A stretch of DNA of 64,000 bases from Mangrovimicrobium sp048323675. Its GTDB lineage: Bacteria; Pseudomonadota; Gammaproteobacteria; Pseudomonadales; Halieaceae. Made by a program: the position numbers and the translations under genes. Positions within the stretch are counted from its first letter, which is position 1, and every line of letters starts with the position of its first letter. The stretch covers positions 1 to 64,000 of the forward strand of contig NZ_JBLWFK010000007.1 in NCBI RefSeq assembly GCF_048323675.1, written 5' to 3'. Shown piece after piece: positions 34,797 to 44,032 of the stretch. The notes under the pieces are model-generated. The model did no database searches. It worked only from the letters and a program-made list of their open reading frames with translations, and was not told where the DNA came from.

Positions 34797-36674
34797 ATGA
34801 CCCTCTACGATGTGGACCTGCCAACCGCCGAAGAAATCGATATCGCGGCACTGAAGGAAAAATACGCCCTGGAGCGCAACCGCCGCATGCGCCAGGAAGG
34901 CCAGGCCCAGTACGTCAAGCCGGTAGACGACTTCGCCTACACCTACGAGGGCGACCCCTACACCCCGCTCGCGCCGCGTGAGCCGGTAGCCAGGGACATC
35001 GAGGTCGTTATCCTCGGCGGCGGCTGGTCCGGCATCGTGACCGGCATCCAGCTGCGCAAGGCGGGCATCGACGATTTCTGCAATATCGACCACGCCGGTG
35101 ATTTCGGCGGCGTCTGGTACTGGAATCGCTACCCGGGCCTGCAGTGCGACAACGACGCCTACTGCTACCTGCCGCTGCTGGAAGAAACCGGCTTCATGCC
35201 CTCGAAAAAATTCACCGATGGCTGGGAGATCCGCGAATACGCCCAGGACCTGTGCCGCCGCTACGGGCTGTATGACAACGCCCTGTTCCACACCCTGGTG
35301 GAGAGCATCACCTGGGACGAGAAGCTCAAGCGCTACCATGTGAAAACCCGCCAGGGCGACGATATCCGCGCCCGCCACCTGATCGTCGCCAACGGCCTGC
35401 TGAACATTCCCAAACTGCCGGGCATCCCGGGCATCCATGGCTTCAAGGGCCACATGTTCCACACCGCGCGCTGGGACTACGACTACACCGGGGGCAGCCA
35501 GAAGAACCCCGTGCTGGACAAGCTGGCCGACAAGAAGGTCGCCATTGTCGGCACCGGCGCCACTGCGATCCAGCTGGTGCCCTTCCTCGGCAAGTACGCG
35601 AAGCACCTCTATGTGATCCAGCGCACCCCGTCCTGTGTCGATACCCGGCGCAATTCGGAAACCGATCCCGCCTGGGCGGCCTCCCTGCAGCCGGGCTGGC
35701 AGGCGGCACGCCGGGCCAATTTCCACCGCGGGGCCAACGAGCGCTATCTCGACCGCGAGGAGGACCAGATCGTCGATATCTGGACCGAGGTGAACCACCG
35801 CCTGACCGAGGAGTTCAACGCGGATGGCTACTATCCCGACATGGCCGAGTACGCCCAGCGCCGCGATGTCATGGACTTCCGGGTGATGGAGCGCCTGCGC
35901 CGGCGGGTCGACGCTATCGTGCAGGACCCGGAGACCGCGGAACAGCTCAAGCCCTACTACCGTTACCAGTGCAAGCGTCCGACCTCCAACGACAACTACT
36001 ACGAGACTTTCAACCGGCCCAATGTCAGCCTGGTCGATGTCTCTGAAACCCAGGGCCTGCAGCAACTCACCGAGCACGGTTTTATCGCCAACGGCGAGGA
36101 ATTCGACTGCGACTGCATCATCTTTGCCAGCGGCTACGAGGTAACCAGCGACCTCGACCGGCGCTGGGGCTTCGAGGAGTTTACCGGTCGTAACGGCCTG
36201 TCCATGTACGACAACTGGGCCGGCGGCTACAAGACCCTGCACGGGGTGATGACCCACGGCTTCCCCAACCTCTACCTGGTGGGCCTCAACCAGGGCGGGC
36301 TCAACTCGACCCTGACCCAGAACTTCGAAACCCAGGCGGAGCACATCGCCTTCATCATCGGCGAACTGCAGCGCCGCGGCGCCGTAGCCGGGGAGGTCAC
36401 CGAAGCCGCGCAAAACGCCTACGTGCAGCACCTGCGCGACACCGAGATCGACCGCACCGAGTGGATTCGCGAGTGTACGCCCAGTTATTTCAACAACGAG
36501 GGCCAGCCCGACGTCGATGAAAACGGCAACGAACGCTACCGCTTCTACCTCGGCGAAGTGTACGGCCCCGGCTGGGACGCCTTCGTGGCGCTGCTGGAAA
36601 ACTGGCGCTTCAAGGGTGGCCTGGAAGGACTGGAACTGGAGATGGACGAAGCGTCCATCGCCGAGATTGCCTGA
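34797..36674 (+). CDS. FAD/NAD(P)-dependent Baeyer-Villiger-type monooxygenase
   Basis: 625 residues. FAD-binding GGGWSG (residues 74-79), the type I Baeyer-Villiger fingerprint FKGHMFHTARWD (216-227), and the NAD(P)H-binding GTGATAI (252-258). An extended N-terminus of about 65 residues and a C-terminal tail make it longer than the ~540 residues of cyclohexanone monooxygenase, as in steroid/aryl-ketone monooxygenases. Probably inserts oxygen next to a ketone. FNR box upstream; Rieske oxygenase 2 follows after 49 bases, likely one operon. Confidence 0.9.
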   Translation: MTLYDVDLPTAEEIDIAALKEKYALERNRRMRQEGQAQYVKPVDDFAYTYEGDPYTPLAPREPVARDIEVVILGGGWSGIVTGIQLRKAGIDDFCNIDHAGDFGGVWYWNRYPGLQCDNDAYCYLPLLEETGFMPSKKFTDGWEIREYAQDLCRRYGLYDNALFHTLVESITWDEKLKRYHVKTRQGDDIRARHLIVANGLLNIPKLPGIPGIHGFKGHMFHTARWDYDYTGGSQKNPVLDKLADKKVAIVGTGATAIQLVPFLGKYAKHLYVIQRTPSCVDTRRNSETDPAWAASLQPGWQAARRANFHRGANERYLDREEDQIVDIWTEVNHRLTEEFNADGYYPDMAEYAQRRDVMDFRVMERLRRRVDAIVQDPETAEQLKPYYRYQCKRPTSNDNYYETFNRPNVSLVDVSETQGLQQLTEHGFIANGEEFDCDCIIFASGYEVTSDLDRRWGFEEFTGRNGLSMYDNWAGGYKTLHGVMTHGFPNLYLVGLNQGGLNSTLTQNFETQAEHIAFIIGELQRRGAVAGEVTEAAQNAYVQHLRDTEIDRTEWIRECTPSYFNNEGQPDVDENGNERYRFYLGEVYGPGWDAFVALLENWRFKGGLEGLELEMDEASIAEIA

Positions 36675-36723
36675 CCAGCGCAAACCTGCACGCACAGCGT
36701 GCCCTCAATAATACCGGGAGCGA

Positions 36724-38118
36724 ATGATGGACCAGCAATTCAATGTCAGCGAAGAACAACTGGGCAGCCCACTGATCTACCCGGTGGATGCCTACATTTC
36801 CCGCGACTACGCAGAGCGCGAGGGCGACTGCCTGTGGGCGAAAGTCTGGCAGCAGGCGGGCCGGGTCGAGGAAATTCCCGAGGTCGGCAGCTACATCAAC
36901 TACGAGATCGGCAACGACTCGATCCTGATCGTGCGCGCCGCGGAAGACCGTATCCGCGCTTTCCACAACGTCTGCCCGCACCGGGGGCGCAAACTGGTCA
37001 GCACGCCGCCCGGCGCCAACAGTGCCTGTGGCAAGAAGGACCAGTGCGGCGAGAAAAAGCAGGGCTTTTTCTGCCCCTACCACGGCTGGACCTTTGATCT
37101 CGACGGCCAGGCGACCTTTATCCTCGACCGGGAGGACTGGCAGGGCGCCCTGAGCGACGAGCGCACCGGCCTCACCCCGGTCCAGGTGGATACCTGGGGC
37201 GGCTGGATCTGGATCAACATGGACGCGGACTGCGAATCGCTGCAGGACTACCTGTCGCCGATTGCCGGCATGCTCGATCCCTTCGAGTTCGACCGGATGC
37301 GCTACCGCTTCCGCCAGTGGGGCATCTTCGACTGCAACTGGAAGGTGGCGCTGGAGGCCTTTCTCGAGCCCTACCACGTCTTCGCCACCCATCCCCAGTT
37401 GAACAAGTACGGCGATTTTTACGCCTGGAGCCAGTCGCTGGGGTTGCACGGCAACGACGGCTTCGATTCCCGCAGCGCGGACGCCGCCAGTGCGGCGGAT
37501 ACCACCGTACACCGCGCCGCCAAGGGTGAGGACGCGCGGGTGACCATTGCCACCATGCAGGAGGAATTCTGGGAGACCATCGGCGCCAGCACCACGGAGA
37601 CCCTGGTCAACGCCGCCAGGCGGCTGGTGGACGAGCTGCCCGAGGGTACACCGCCCGCCGAGGTACACCACCACTGGCTGGAATCCGCCCGTCGCGACGA
37701 TGCCGCCCGCGGTGTGGCCTGGCCGGAGATCAGCGACGAGCAGATGACCCGCGCCGGCCTCGCGCAGAGCATTTTCCCCAACATGAACATCCTGCCCGGG
37801 CCGACGTTTGCCCTCTACTACCGGGTGCGGCCCTACGGTACCGACCCCGACAAGTGCATTTTCGAGGCGGTGGCGATCGACCGTTTCCCCGAGGGCGAGG
37901 AGCCGGCGACCGAGTGGCAGTACGCGGAGCAGGACCCGGAGCAGTGGCCCTACGTGATCGCCCAGGATATTTCCAACATGGTGGAAATGCAGAAAGGGCT
38001 CAAATCCCGCGGTTTCCGCGGCTGCCTGCCGAACCCGCACCAGGAGCAGAAAGTCTCCAACCTGCACCGCAACCTCGCCAATTACATGGGCATGGGGGGC
38101 TTGCAGGCACTGGATTGA
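36724..38118 (+). CDS. Rieske non-haem iron oxygenase alpha subunit (2)
   Basis: 464 residues (start M1 or M2). Rieske motif Cys84-x-His86 ... Cys117-x2-His120 (CPHRG, CPYHGW) with about 12 more residues between the two halves than in oxygenase 1, including an extra cysteine pair, CGKKDQC. Catalytic domain with CNWKVALEAFLEPYHVFATHPQ. No ferredoxin or reductase gene nearby. Likely co-transcribed with the monooxygenase 49 bases upstream. Substrate unknown; a multi-step oxygenase pathway is inferred. Confidence 0.88.
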   Translation: MMDQQFNVSEEQLGSPLIYPVDAYISRDYAEREGDCLWAKVWQQAGRVEEIPEVGSYINYEIGNDSILIVRAAEDRIRAFHNVCPHRGRKLVSTPPGANSACGKKDQCGEKKQGFFCPYHGWTFDLDGQATFILDREDWQGALSDERTGLTPVQVDTWGGWIWINMDADCESLQDYLSPIAGMLDPFEFDRMRYRFRQWGIFDCNWKVALEAFLEPYHVFATHPQLNKYGDFYAWSQSLGLHGNDGFDSRSADAASAADTTVHRAAKGEDARVTIATMQEEFWETIGASTTETLVNAARRLVDELPEGTPPAEVHHHWLESARRDDAARGVAWPEISDEQMTRAGLAQSIFPNMNILPGPTFALYYRVRPYGTDPDKCIFEAVAIDRFPEGEEPATEWQYAEQDPEQWPYVIAQDISNMVEMQKGLKSRGFRGCLPNPHQEQKVSNLHRNLANYMGMGGLQALD

Positions 38119-38201
38119 GCCGGCCCGGCCTTCTGGCCAATGCCGGAACTAGCACGTATCATCCGCAGGGTGTGCTCTGCAGACGCACCCACGGAGATAG
38201 C

Positions 38202-38957
38202 ATGCGCGAGCAATCCGGCCGAGTTGAGGCCATCGATGTCCTGTCCGGCTGTGACCACAGCGCCAGTGTGCGCTGCGGCGACTGCCGCCTGAGCGGCATC
38301 TGCCTGCCACTGGCCCTCGACACCGACGACGTCGACCAGCTCGACAGGATCATCCAGCGCGGCCGTCCCCTGCGCCGCGAAGCCCACCTGTTCCGCGAGG
38401 GCGATGCCTTCAACGCGGTCTTCGCGGTGCGCTCGGGCGCGCTCAAGGCCTACCGCACCACTCGCGGCGGCCAGGAGCAGGTGACCGGTTTCTACCTGCC
38501 GGGGGAGATCGTCGGCCTCGACGGCATCGCCGAGAACCGCCATATCTCCGCTGCGGTGGCCCTGGAAACCTCGGCGATCTGCGAGATTCCCTTCTCCGAG
38601 CTGGAGCGGCTCAGCGATACCCTGCCCACGGTCCGCCGGCGCCTGATGCAGGTGATCAGCAAGGAGCTCAACGTGGAGCAGGAGCTGATCTCCCTGCTCG
38701 GCAAGAACTCCTCCCGCCAGCGCATCGCCGCGCTGCTGCTCAGCCTCTCCCGCCGCAATGCGCGGCGCAGGTTGAGCGCCACCCGCCTGCGCCTGCCGAT
38801 GCCGCGCGGCGACATCAGCAACTACCTCGGCCTGACCGTGGAAACCGTCAGCCGGACCTTCACCAAAATGCAGCAGGACGGCATTGTCCGGGTCAACAAC
38901 AAGGATGTGGAAATCCTCGACATGGACGCCCTGTCCGCGGAGTTCACCGCCAACTGA
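38202..38957 (+). CDS. fnr: FNR/Anr-type [4Fe-4S] oxygen-sensing regulator
   Basis: 251 residues from ATG 38202 (ACGGAGATAGC ribosome site). N-terminal cysteines Cys25-x2-Cys28-x5-Cys34 and Cys128 match the four ligands of FNR's oxygen-labile cluster. A cNMP-fold effector domain, dimer helix, and helix-turn-helix PRGDISNYLGLTVETVSRTF. The recognition residues E..SR (ETVSR) are those that read TTGAT, in agreement with three perfect FNR boxes in this window. Cytoplasmic, active without oxygen; could repress the oxygenases or activate electron-transfer genes. Clearly FNR and not a Crp or Dnr. Confidence 0.9.
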   Translation: MREQSGRVEAIDVLSGCDHSASVRCGDCRLSGICLPLALDTDDVDQLDRIIQRGRPLRREAHLFREGDAFNAVFAVRSGALKAYRTTRGGQEQVTGFYLPGEIVGLDGIAENRHISAAVALETSAICEIPFSELERLSDTLPTVRRRLMQVISKELNVEQELISLLGKNSSRQRIAALLLSLSRRNARRRLSATRLRLPMPRGDISNYLGLTVETVSRTFTKMQQDGIVRVNNKDVEILDMDALSAEFTAN

Positions 38958-38958
38958 G

Positions 38959-38980
38959 GGATAGCGGGGAACCGCTATCC
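38959..38980. terminator. Hairpin between convergent fnr and MFS genes
   Basis: GGATAGCGG (38959-38967) and CCGCTATCC (38972-38980), perfect arms and 4-base loop, immediately after the fnr stop. Confidence 0.65.
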
Positions 38981-39009
38981 GCCGGCTGCGGCGCCGGGGC
39001 CCCTGGCAA

Positions 39010-40260
39010 TCAGCGCGCCTCGCCTTCGCTCCCGGCTTCAGTCCCGGGTTCTTTCTCAGCATCCTTCTCGATCATTTCCAGCACTTCGTGGGAGGTCGGC
39101 ACCATCGGCTCGAAGTGCGCCTGTTCACCCATGCGCAGTACCGAGACCCGGCGCACCTGGTAGAGCGTGAAACCGCCCAGTGCGGTCAGCACCAGCGCGA
39201 TATACAGCGGCAGGCCGTCGAGGCCGAGCAGGTCCATGGCACCGCCGGCCAGCATCGGCGCCAGCGCGGCGCCTGCGCCGTGCAGCACCAGCATGGTGGT
39301 GGTCCCGGAGATCACCTCGTCCGGGTGCAACTGGTCCAGCAACTGCGCCACCGACAGCGGGTAGAGCGAAAAGGCCATTCCGCCCCAGAAGAAGAACAGG
39401 GCGATCAACAGGCTTTGGCCGGAAGCCAGGGGCATCAGCACCGCCAGCGCCGCCGCGCAGAAGGCCACCCCGGTGAGGATCTTGCGCCGGTCGTGGCGGT
39501 CGGAAAAGCGACCGATAGGTATCTGCAGCAGGGCGCCGCCGACGATGGTCATGCTCATCAGCAGGCCCACGTCCGCCGTCGCGAAGCCCTGGCGGCTGGC
39601 GTACAGCGGCAGCATGCCCCAGAAGGCGCCCATGGCGAGGCCGGAGAGGGCGGCGCCGGCAATCGGCGCCGGGGCGAAACCGAGCAGCGCACGCAGGCTG
39701 CTGCGGGGCCGTTCCGGCACCTGCGGCTGGGGCTTGCGGGTGATGGTGATCGGCAGCAGGGCCCAGCAGATCAGGATCGCCGAGATCGCGAACAGGGTAT
39801 CGGGGGTGGCGTTATCCAGGCGCAGGAACTGCTGTGCCAGCGCGATCCCGCCGAGGTTCACCACCATGTACACGGCGAAGACCTTGCCGCGTTCCTCGCG
39901 GGCGGCGCGGGCGTTGAGCCAGCTCTCGATGACCGTCATCAGGGTGACGAAGGCTAGTCCGTAGACGAAGCGCAGCAGCATCCAGCCGGCGGCGCTGATC
40001 CACAGGGTGTGCAGCAGCACCATCGAGGCGCAGATGGCGGCGCAGAAGGCGAAGGTGCGGATGTGTCCCATGCGCTTGATCAGGCGCCCGCTGACAAAGG
40101 TGCCGCAGGTGAAACCGGCGAAATACGATGACATGATCAGGCCGATGACGCCGGTGGGGTAACCGAGGTCGTTGGCGGTGAGTGACAGCAGGGTGTTGAG
40201 CAGGCCGCTGCCGAGCAGTAACAGTGCAACGCTGGTGAGAATTGCACGGATTGGTTGCAT
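39010..40260 (-). CDS. MFS transporter (YcaD-like)
   Basis: 416 residues, about 12 membrane helices, with the MFS loop motif in GRFSDRHDRRKIL and the N-terminal half GYPTGVIGLIMSSYFAGFTCG typical of the YcaD-like/MFS_1 efflux type. Substrate unknown. Divergent from the mechanosensitive channel with a 180-base gap. Confidence 0.85.
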   Translation of the reverse strand: MQPIRAILTSVALLLLGSGLLNTLLSLTANDLGYPTGVIGLIMSSYFAGFTCGTFVSGRLIKRMGHIRTFAFCAAICASMVLLHTLWISAAGWMLLRFVYGLAFVTLMTVIESWLNARAAREERGKVFAVYMVVNLGGIALAQQFLRLDNATPDTLFAISAILICWALLPITITRKPQPQVPERPRSSLRALLGFAPAPIAGAALSGLAMGAFWGMLPLYASRQGFATADVGLLMSMTIVGGALLQIPIGRFSDRHDRRKILTGVAFCAAALAVLMPLASGQSLLIALFFFWGGMAFSLYPLSVAQLLDQLHPDEVISGTTTMLVLHGAGAALAPMLAGGAMDLLGLDGLPLYIALVLTALGGFTLYQVRRVSVLRMGEQAHFEPMVPTSHEVLEMIEKDAEKEPGTEAGSEGEAR

Positions 40261-40441
40261 CAGGGACCAGATAGGAACCTCCTCGGTGCAGTTTTCCGTC
40301 TTCAGGGTGCATGGGCAGCCGCCCTGGGCCGCGCATTCGGGTTGTTTGAATGCTGCAACAACTGCGCCAGCATTCGGCAGGCGTCCCGCACAGTGCTAAG
40401 CTGCTGCCCACACTGGATGATCCTGGGGCGGAGTGCAACGC

Positions 40442-41488
40442 GTGGAAATACCGCTGAACCTGTGGACAGCCTTCTGGCCGTCACTGCTGGTGGTTGGCGT
40501 CACCGCCGCCCTGGTCGGCGCGGCGGGCTGGGTGGCGCGGCGCAGCCAGCAGGGTACTGCCGGGGCGCTGTTCCAGCTACTGGTCTGGGCGCTGGTGTCC
40601 CTCGGCGTGGTGGTCGTGGTCATCGTCCTGCCGATCTCCGACGAGACCCAGGGTCAGGTGCTGAGCCTGCTGGGGGTGGTGCTGACCGCCGTGATTGCCC
40701 TGTCCTCGACCACCTTTGTCACCAACGCCATGGCCGGGGTGGTGCTGCATTTCACCCGGCCTTTCCGCCCCGGCGATTACATCCGGGTGAACGACCAGTT
40801 CGGGCGGGTCACCAGGCGCTCACTGGTGCACACCCAGATCCAGACCGAGTGGCGGGATATCGCCACCCTGCCCAACCTGCTGCTGGTCAACAACCCGGTG
40901 ACGGTGCTGCACCGCGACGGCACGATCATCTCCGCGGAAGTCTCCATCGGCTACGATGTGGCCTATACCGACGTCCAGGACCGCCTGCTGGAAGCAGGGG
41001 AGGCGGCGGGCCTGCAGGAACCCTTTGTGCTGGTCCAGGAACTGCTCGACCACGCCGTGGTTTACCGCATCTGCGGTTTCCTGGCGCAGATGGACTACCC
41101 CCTCAGCGCGCGCTCGAACCTGCGCAAGAAGGTGCTCGAATACCTCCACGGCAACGGTATCGAGATTGTCTCGCCGTCCTACATGAACCAGCGCCAGCTG
41201 GACCCGCAGGCGCGGGTGATGCCGCCGCAGCCGGTGCTGCACCGGGAGCAGGCGGAGGAAGAGGCGCCGGCTCCGGAAGAGAAGATTTTCGACGAGGCCG
41301 AGGAGGCCGCCAGCCTGGAGGACTTGAAACAGCGGCAGGAAGAGTTGCGCCAGCAGATCAAGCGGGAGAAGGCCCACCTGAAGGGGCTCGACCAGGAGCA
41401 GAAGGCAGTGGTGGAGGAGGTGATTGCGCGCATGGAAGCGGAGGAGTCACAGCTGGCGGAGCAGGTCGGGGCCCGTTCGGGCGATTGA
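40442..41488 (+). CDS. MscS-type small-conductance mechanosensitive channel
   Basis: 348 residues from GTG 40442, with GGAG eight bases upstream (GTG 40433 overlaps that site). Two or three membrane helices, then the MscS beta domain (FVTNAMAGVVLHFTRPFRPGDYI, LPNLLLVNNPV) and an unusually long charged coiled-coil C-terminus (QRQEELRQQIKREKAHLK). Releases ions on osmotic downshock. Ends at a bidirectional terminator. Confidence 0.88.
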   Translation: MEIPLNLWTAFWPSLLVVGVTAALVGAAGWVARRSQQGTAGALFQLLVWALVSLGVVVVVIVLPISDETQGQVLSLLGVVLTAVIALSSTTFVTNAMAGVVLHFTRPFRPGDYIRVNDQFGRVTRRSLVHTQIQTEWRDIATLPNLLLVNNPVTVLHRDGTIISAEVSIGYDVAYTDVQDRLLEAGEAAGLQEPFVLVQELLDHAVVYRICGFLAQMDYPLSARSNLRKKVLEYLHGNGIEIVSPSYMNQRQLDPQARVMPPQPVLHREQAEEEAPAPEEKIFDEAEEAASLEDLKQRQEELRQQIKREKAHLKGLDQEQKAVVEEVIARMEAEESQLAEQVGARSGD

Positions 41489-41529
41489 TCTCCGCCCCCC
41501 GCGGCGGCGTCCTGTGTGCAGGCAAGAAA

Positions 41530-41558
41530 AAACCCCGCGGCCAGGGACCGCGGGGTTT
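41530..41558. terminator. Bidirectional terminator, channel and TonB receptor genes
   Basis: AAACCCCGCGG (41530-41540) and CCGCGGGGTTT (41548-41558), perfect 11-bp arms, A-run upstream; between convergent genes. Confidence 0.85.
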
Positions 41559-41578
41559 CTGGTGTCAGGCGAGCCCGA

Positions 41579-43777
41579 TCAGAAGTTGAAGATGAAATCC
41601 ATGCCGACAGTGCGCGGCGGCGCGGGTGCCTTACCGGCGAAGCCGAGGGCACCGTCGGTCAGGTCGAAGCCACTGGTGTACCAGAGTTCGTCAGTGAGGT
41701 TGCGCCCCCACAGCCCGACGGTGAGGCTGGTATCGCCCGGACCCTTGACCTCTTCCAGTGCGATGCGCGCGTTCCAGGCGTCATAGCTCGGGGCGGTGTT
41801 GCCGTCCACCAGGTTAGGGCCGTTGGCGGTGAGCAGGAAGTAGTCATCCACCCAGGTGTAATCCACCCGCATCACCAGGTCGCCGCCCAGAACGTCCGGC
41901 ACCACGTAGCGACCGTAGAGGTTCAGGGTGTTTTCCGGGGCGTGGGCCCAGTGGTTGTTGCTGAGGTCGACATCGTCTGAGGGGTCGCCCGGTACGCCTT
42001 CGTTGATGTAGGTCTTGTACTCGGGGTCGAGGTAGCCGTAGCCGCCGCCGAAGGTGAGGTTGTCGGTAATCAGCGCGGTGAACTCGAGTTCGAGGCCCAT
42101 GATTTCCGCGTCGCCCGCGTTGTCGATGTTGTTGTCGCCGGTCGGGGTCAGCTGGTTGACCTGCAGGTCGCTGTAGTCGTTGTAGAACAGCGCGCCGTTG
42201 ACGATCAGCCGGTTGTCCAGCCAGGTGGTTTTCCAGCCCAGTTCATAGGTCCACACCGTTTCCTCGTCGTAGCCATTGAGCCACAGGTCCGGGCGGCTAT
42301 TGGGTGCCCGCGGGTTGAAGCCGCCGCTGACATAGCCCTTGGAGACCTTGAAGTAGGTCATCAGGTCGTGGGTCCAGTTGTAGGTCAGCGAGCCCATGCC
42401 GGAGACGTCGTCGAAGTCCTGTTGGGCATCGGGCAGCACGGTCTGGGCGACGACGGTACCGGTGCTCAGCAGCACGGTGGAGTCGGTGCGGGTCTGCTCC
42501 TTGTCTTCCTGTGTGTAGCGCAGGCCGAAGGTGAGGTCGAGCTTCTCGGTCAGGCTGTAGGTGCCTTCGCCGAACAGGGCCCAGACCTCGTTCTGGGCGG
42601 TGGAGTCCAGGTTCGAGCTGATACCGTAGATCCCCAGCGCGTTGTAGCCGTAGATTCCCTTGATGTCCTCGTCCATGTAGAAGGCGCCCAGCACGTACTC
42701 GAGATCCGAGTCGAAAGCGTCACCGACCAGGCGCAGTTCCTGGGTGAAAGTTTCCGCCTCGTCACCGGAAGAGTTGTGCAGGATGTAGAACGGCGTGCTG
42801 TCCGAGTCCTGACCGTTGTCGACGTCAAATTTGCGCAGGCCGGTGATCGATACCACCGAGAGGTTGTCGTTGATGCCCCAGTTGACGGTAAAGCCGTGGC
42901 CCTCGATGTCGGCTTTCATAAAAGTGTCGAGGCGGTCGAAGTAGCGGTAGTCCTGCTGGCCGTCGTCGACGTAGTCCGCCAGTTGCGGCTGGGCTGGTCC
43001 GTAGGCGACCAGTTGCAGCGGGTACATGCCCTCGTCGATGTCGGTCTTGTCGAAGGAGTAGAGGAAGTTGAGGTCGTCGTTGGGTTCCCACATCAGCTGG
43101 AAGTGGCCGACCTCGCGCTTGCGGTCACCGAGGGTGTTATTGTTGTCGAGGCGGTTCTCCCAGTAACCATCGCGCTTCAGTGTAGCGACGTTGGCCTTTA
43201 CAGCGAGGGTGTCACCCAGCGGTACATTCAACGTGGCCTTGAAGTCCTGCTGGTCGTAGGAGCCGAGGGTCGCGCTGACCTTGCCGGAGAATTCGTCGGT
43301 GCTGGGCTTCTTGGTGATGAAGTTGACCGCGCCGCCCACTGTGTTGCGGCCGTAGAGGGTACCCTGCGGTCCGCGCAGGATCTCGATCCGCTCGATATCC
43401 AGGACGTCGAACACCGAGCCGGCGCCCTTGGCGATCAGCACGCCGTCGAGGTAGAGGGCGACCTTGGGTTCGAAGCTGGAGATGGTTTCCGCGTTCTTGA
43501 AACCGCGAATGGAGATGGCGCCGCCGGCCTTGCCGGGCATCTCGTGCATGAGCACGTTGGGTGCCATGGCCGAGAGGTCGAGGTAGGACTGGATGCCCTG
43601 CTCCTCGATACTGTTTGCCGAGAATACCGACATGGAAATATCGGTGTCCTGCAGCGAAGCCTCCCTGCGCTCCGCGGTGACGATGACTTCTTCCAGCTGC
43701 GCCTGTGCGGTGGAGACGGCCAGCAGGGATTGCGTAATTGCCAGGCCCAGCCCGGCAACAAGGCGAGTGCGTTTCAT
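41579..43777 (-). CDS. TonB-dependent receptor (1)
   Basis: 732 residues. Signal peptide (..LAVSTAQA), TonB box LEEVIVTAE, plug domain with ISIRGF and RIEILRGPQGTLYGRNTVGGAVN, and a C-terminal beta barrel ending in Phe (DFIFNF). It belongs to the Caulobacter/alpha- and gammaproteobacterial type that imports varied organic substrates rather than siderophores. Substrate unknown; near catabolic oxygenases. No Fur box seen. Confidence 0.9.
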   Translation of the reverse strand: MKRTRLVAGLGLAITQSLLAVSTAQAQLEEVIVTAERREASLQDTDISMSVFSANSIEEQGIQSYLDLSAMAPNVLMHEMPGKAGGAISIRGFKNAETISSFEPKVALYLDGVLIAKGAGSVFDVLDIERIEILRGPQGTLYGRNTVGGAVNFITKKPSTDEFSGKVSATLGSYDQQDFKATLNVPLGDTLAVKANVATLKRDGYWENRLDNNNTLGDRKREVGHFQLMWEPNDDLNFLYSFDKTDIDEGMYPLQLVAYGPAQPQLADYVDDGQQDYRYFDRLDTFMKADIEGHGFTVNWGINDNLSVVSITGLRKFDVDNGQDSDSTPFYILHNSSGDEAETFTQELRLVGDAFDSDLEYVLGAFYMDEDIKGIYGYNALGIYGISSNLDSTAQNEVWALFGEGTYSLTEKLDLTFGLRYTQEDKEQTRTDSTVLLSTGTVVAQTVLPDAQQDFDDVSGMGSLTYNWTHDLMTYFKVSKGYVSGGFNPRAPNSRPDLWLNGYDEETVWTYELGWKTTWLDNRLIVNGALFYNDYSDLQVNQLTPTGDNNIDNAGDAEIMGLELEFTALITDNLTFGGGYGYLDPEYKTYINEGVPGDPSDDVDLSNNHWAHAPENTLNLYGRYVVPDVLGGDLVMRVDYTWVDDYFLLTANGPNLVDGNTAPSYDAWNARIALEEVKGPGDTSLTVGLWGRNLTDELWYTSGFDLTDGALGFAGKAPAPPRTVGMDFIFNF

Positions 43778-44032
43778 GCGAACTACCCCATTTATATTTA
43801 TTGAATGAGTAATACCGTACTAACTTCCCACCCTGTATCACACCGTGACACTGCGAGCTGCATTCCCCAGGGCAGGTCGGGAAAGCATATCTTAAAATTT
43901 TTTAACGTGCAGCTGTTTTGATACGCAGCCGTTTCATTGAGGGGTGGGCGTTTGCCCAACGCTACCACTTAAGAGCCCGGTCCCTTGTCTATACTCAATG
44001 GTGAAACGGGTGAGAGCCGGGTGGGATGACCG

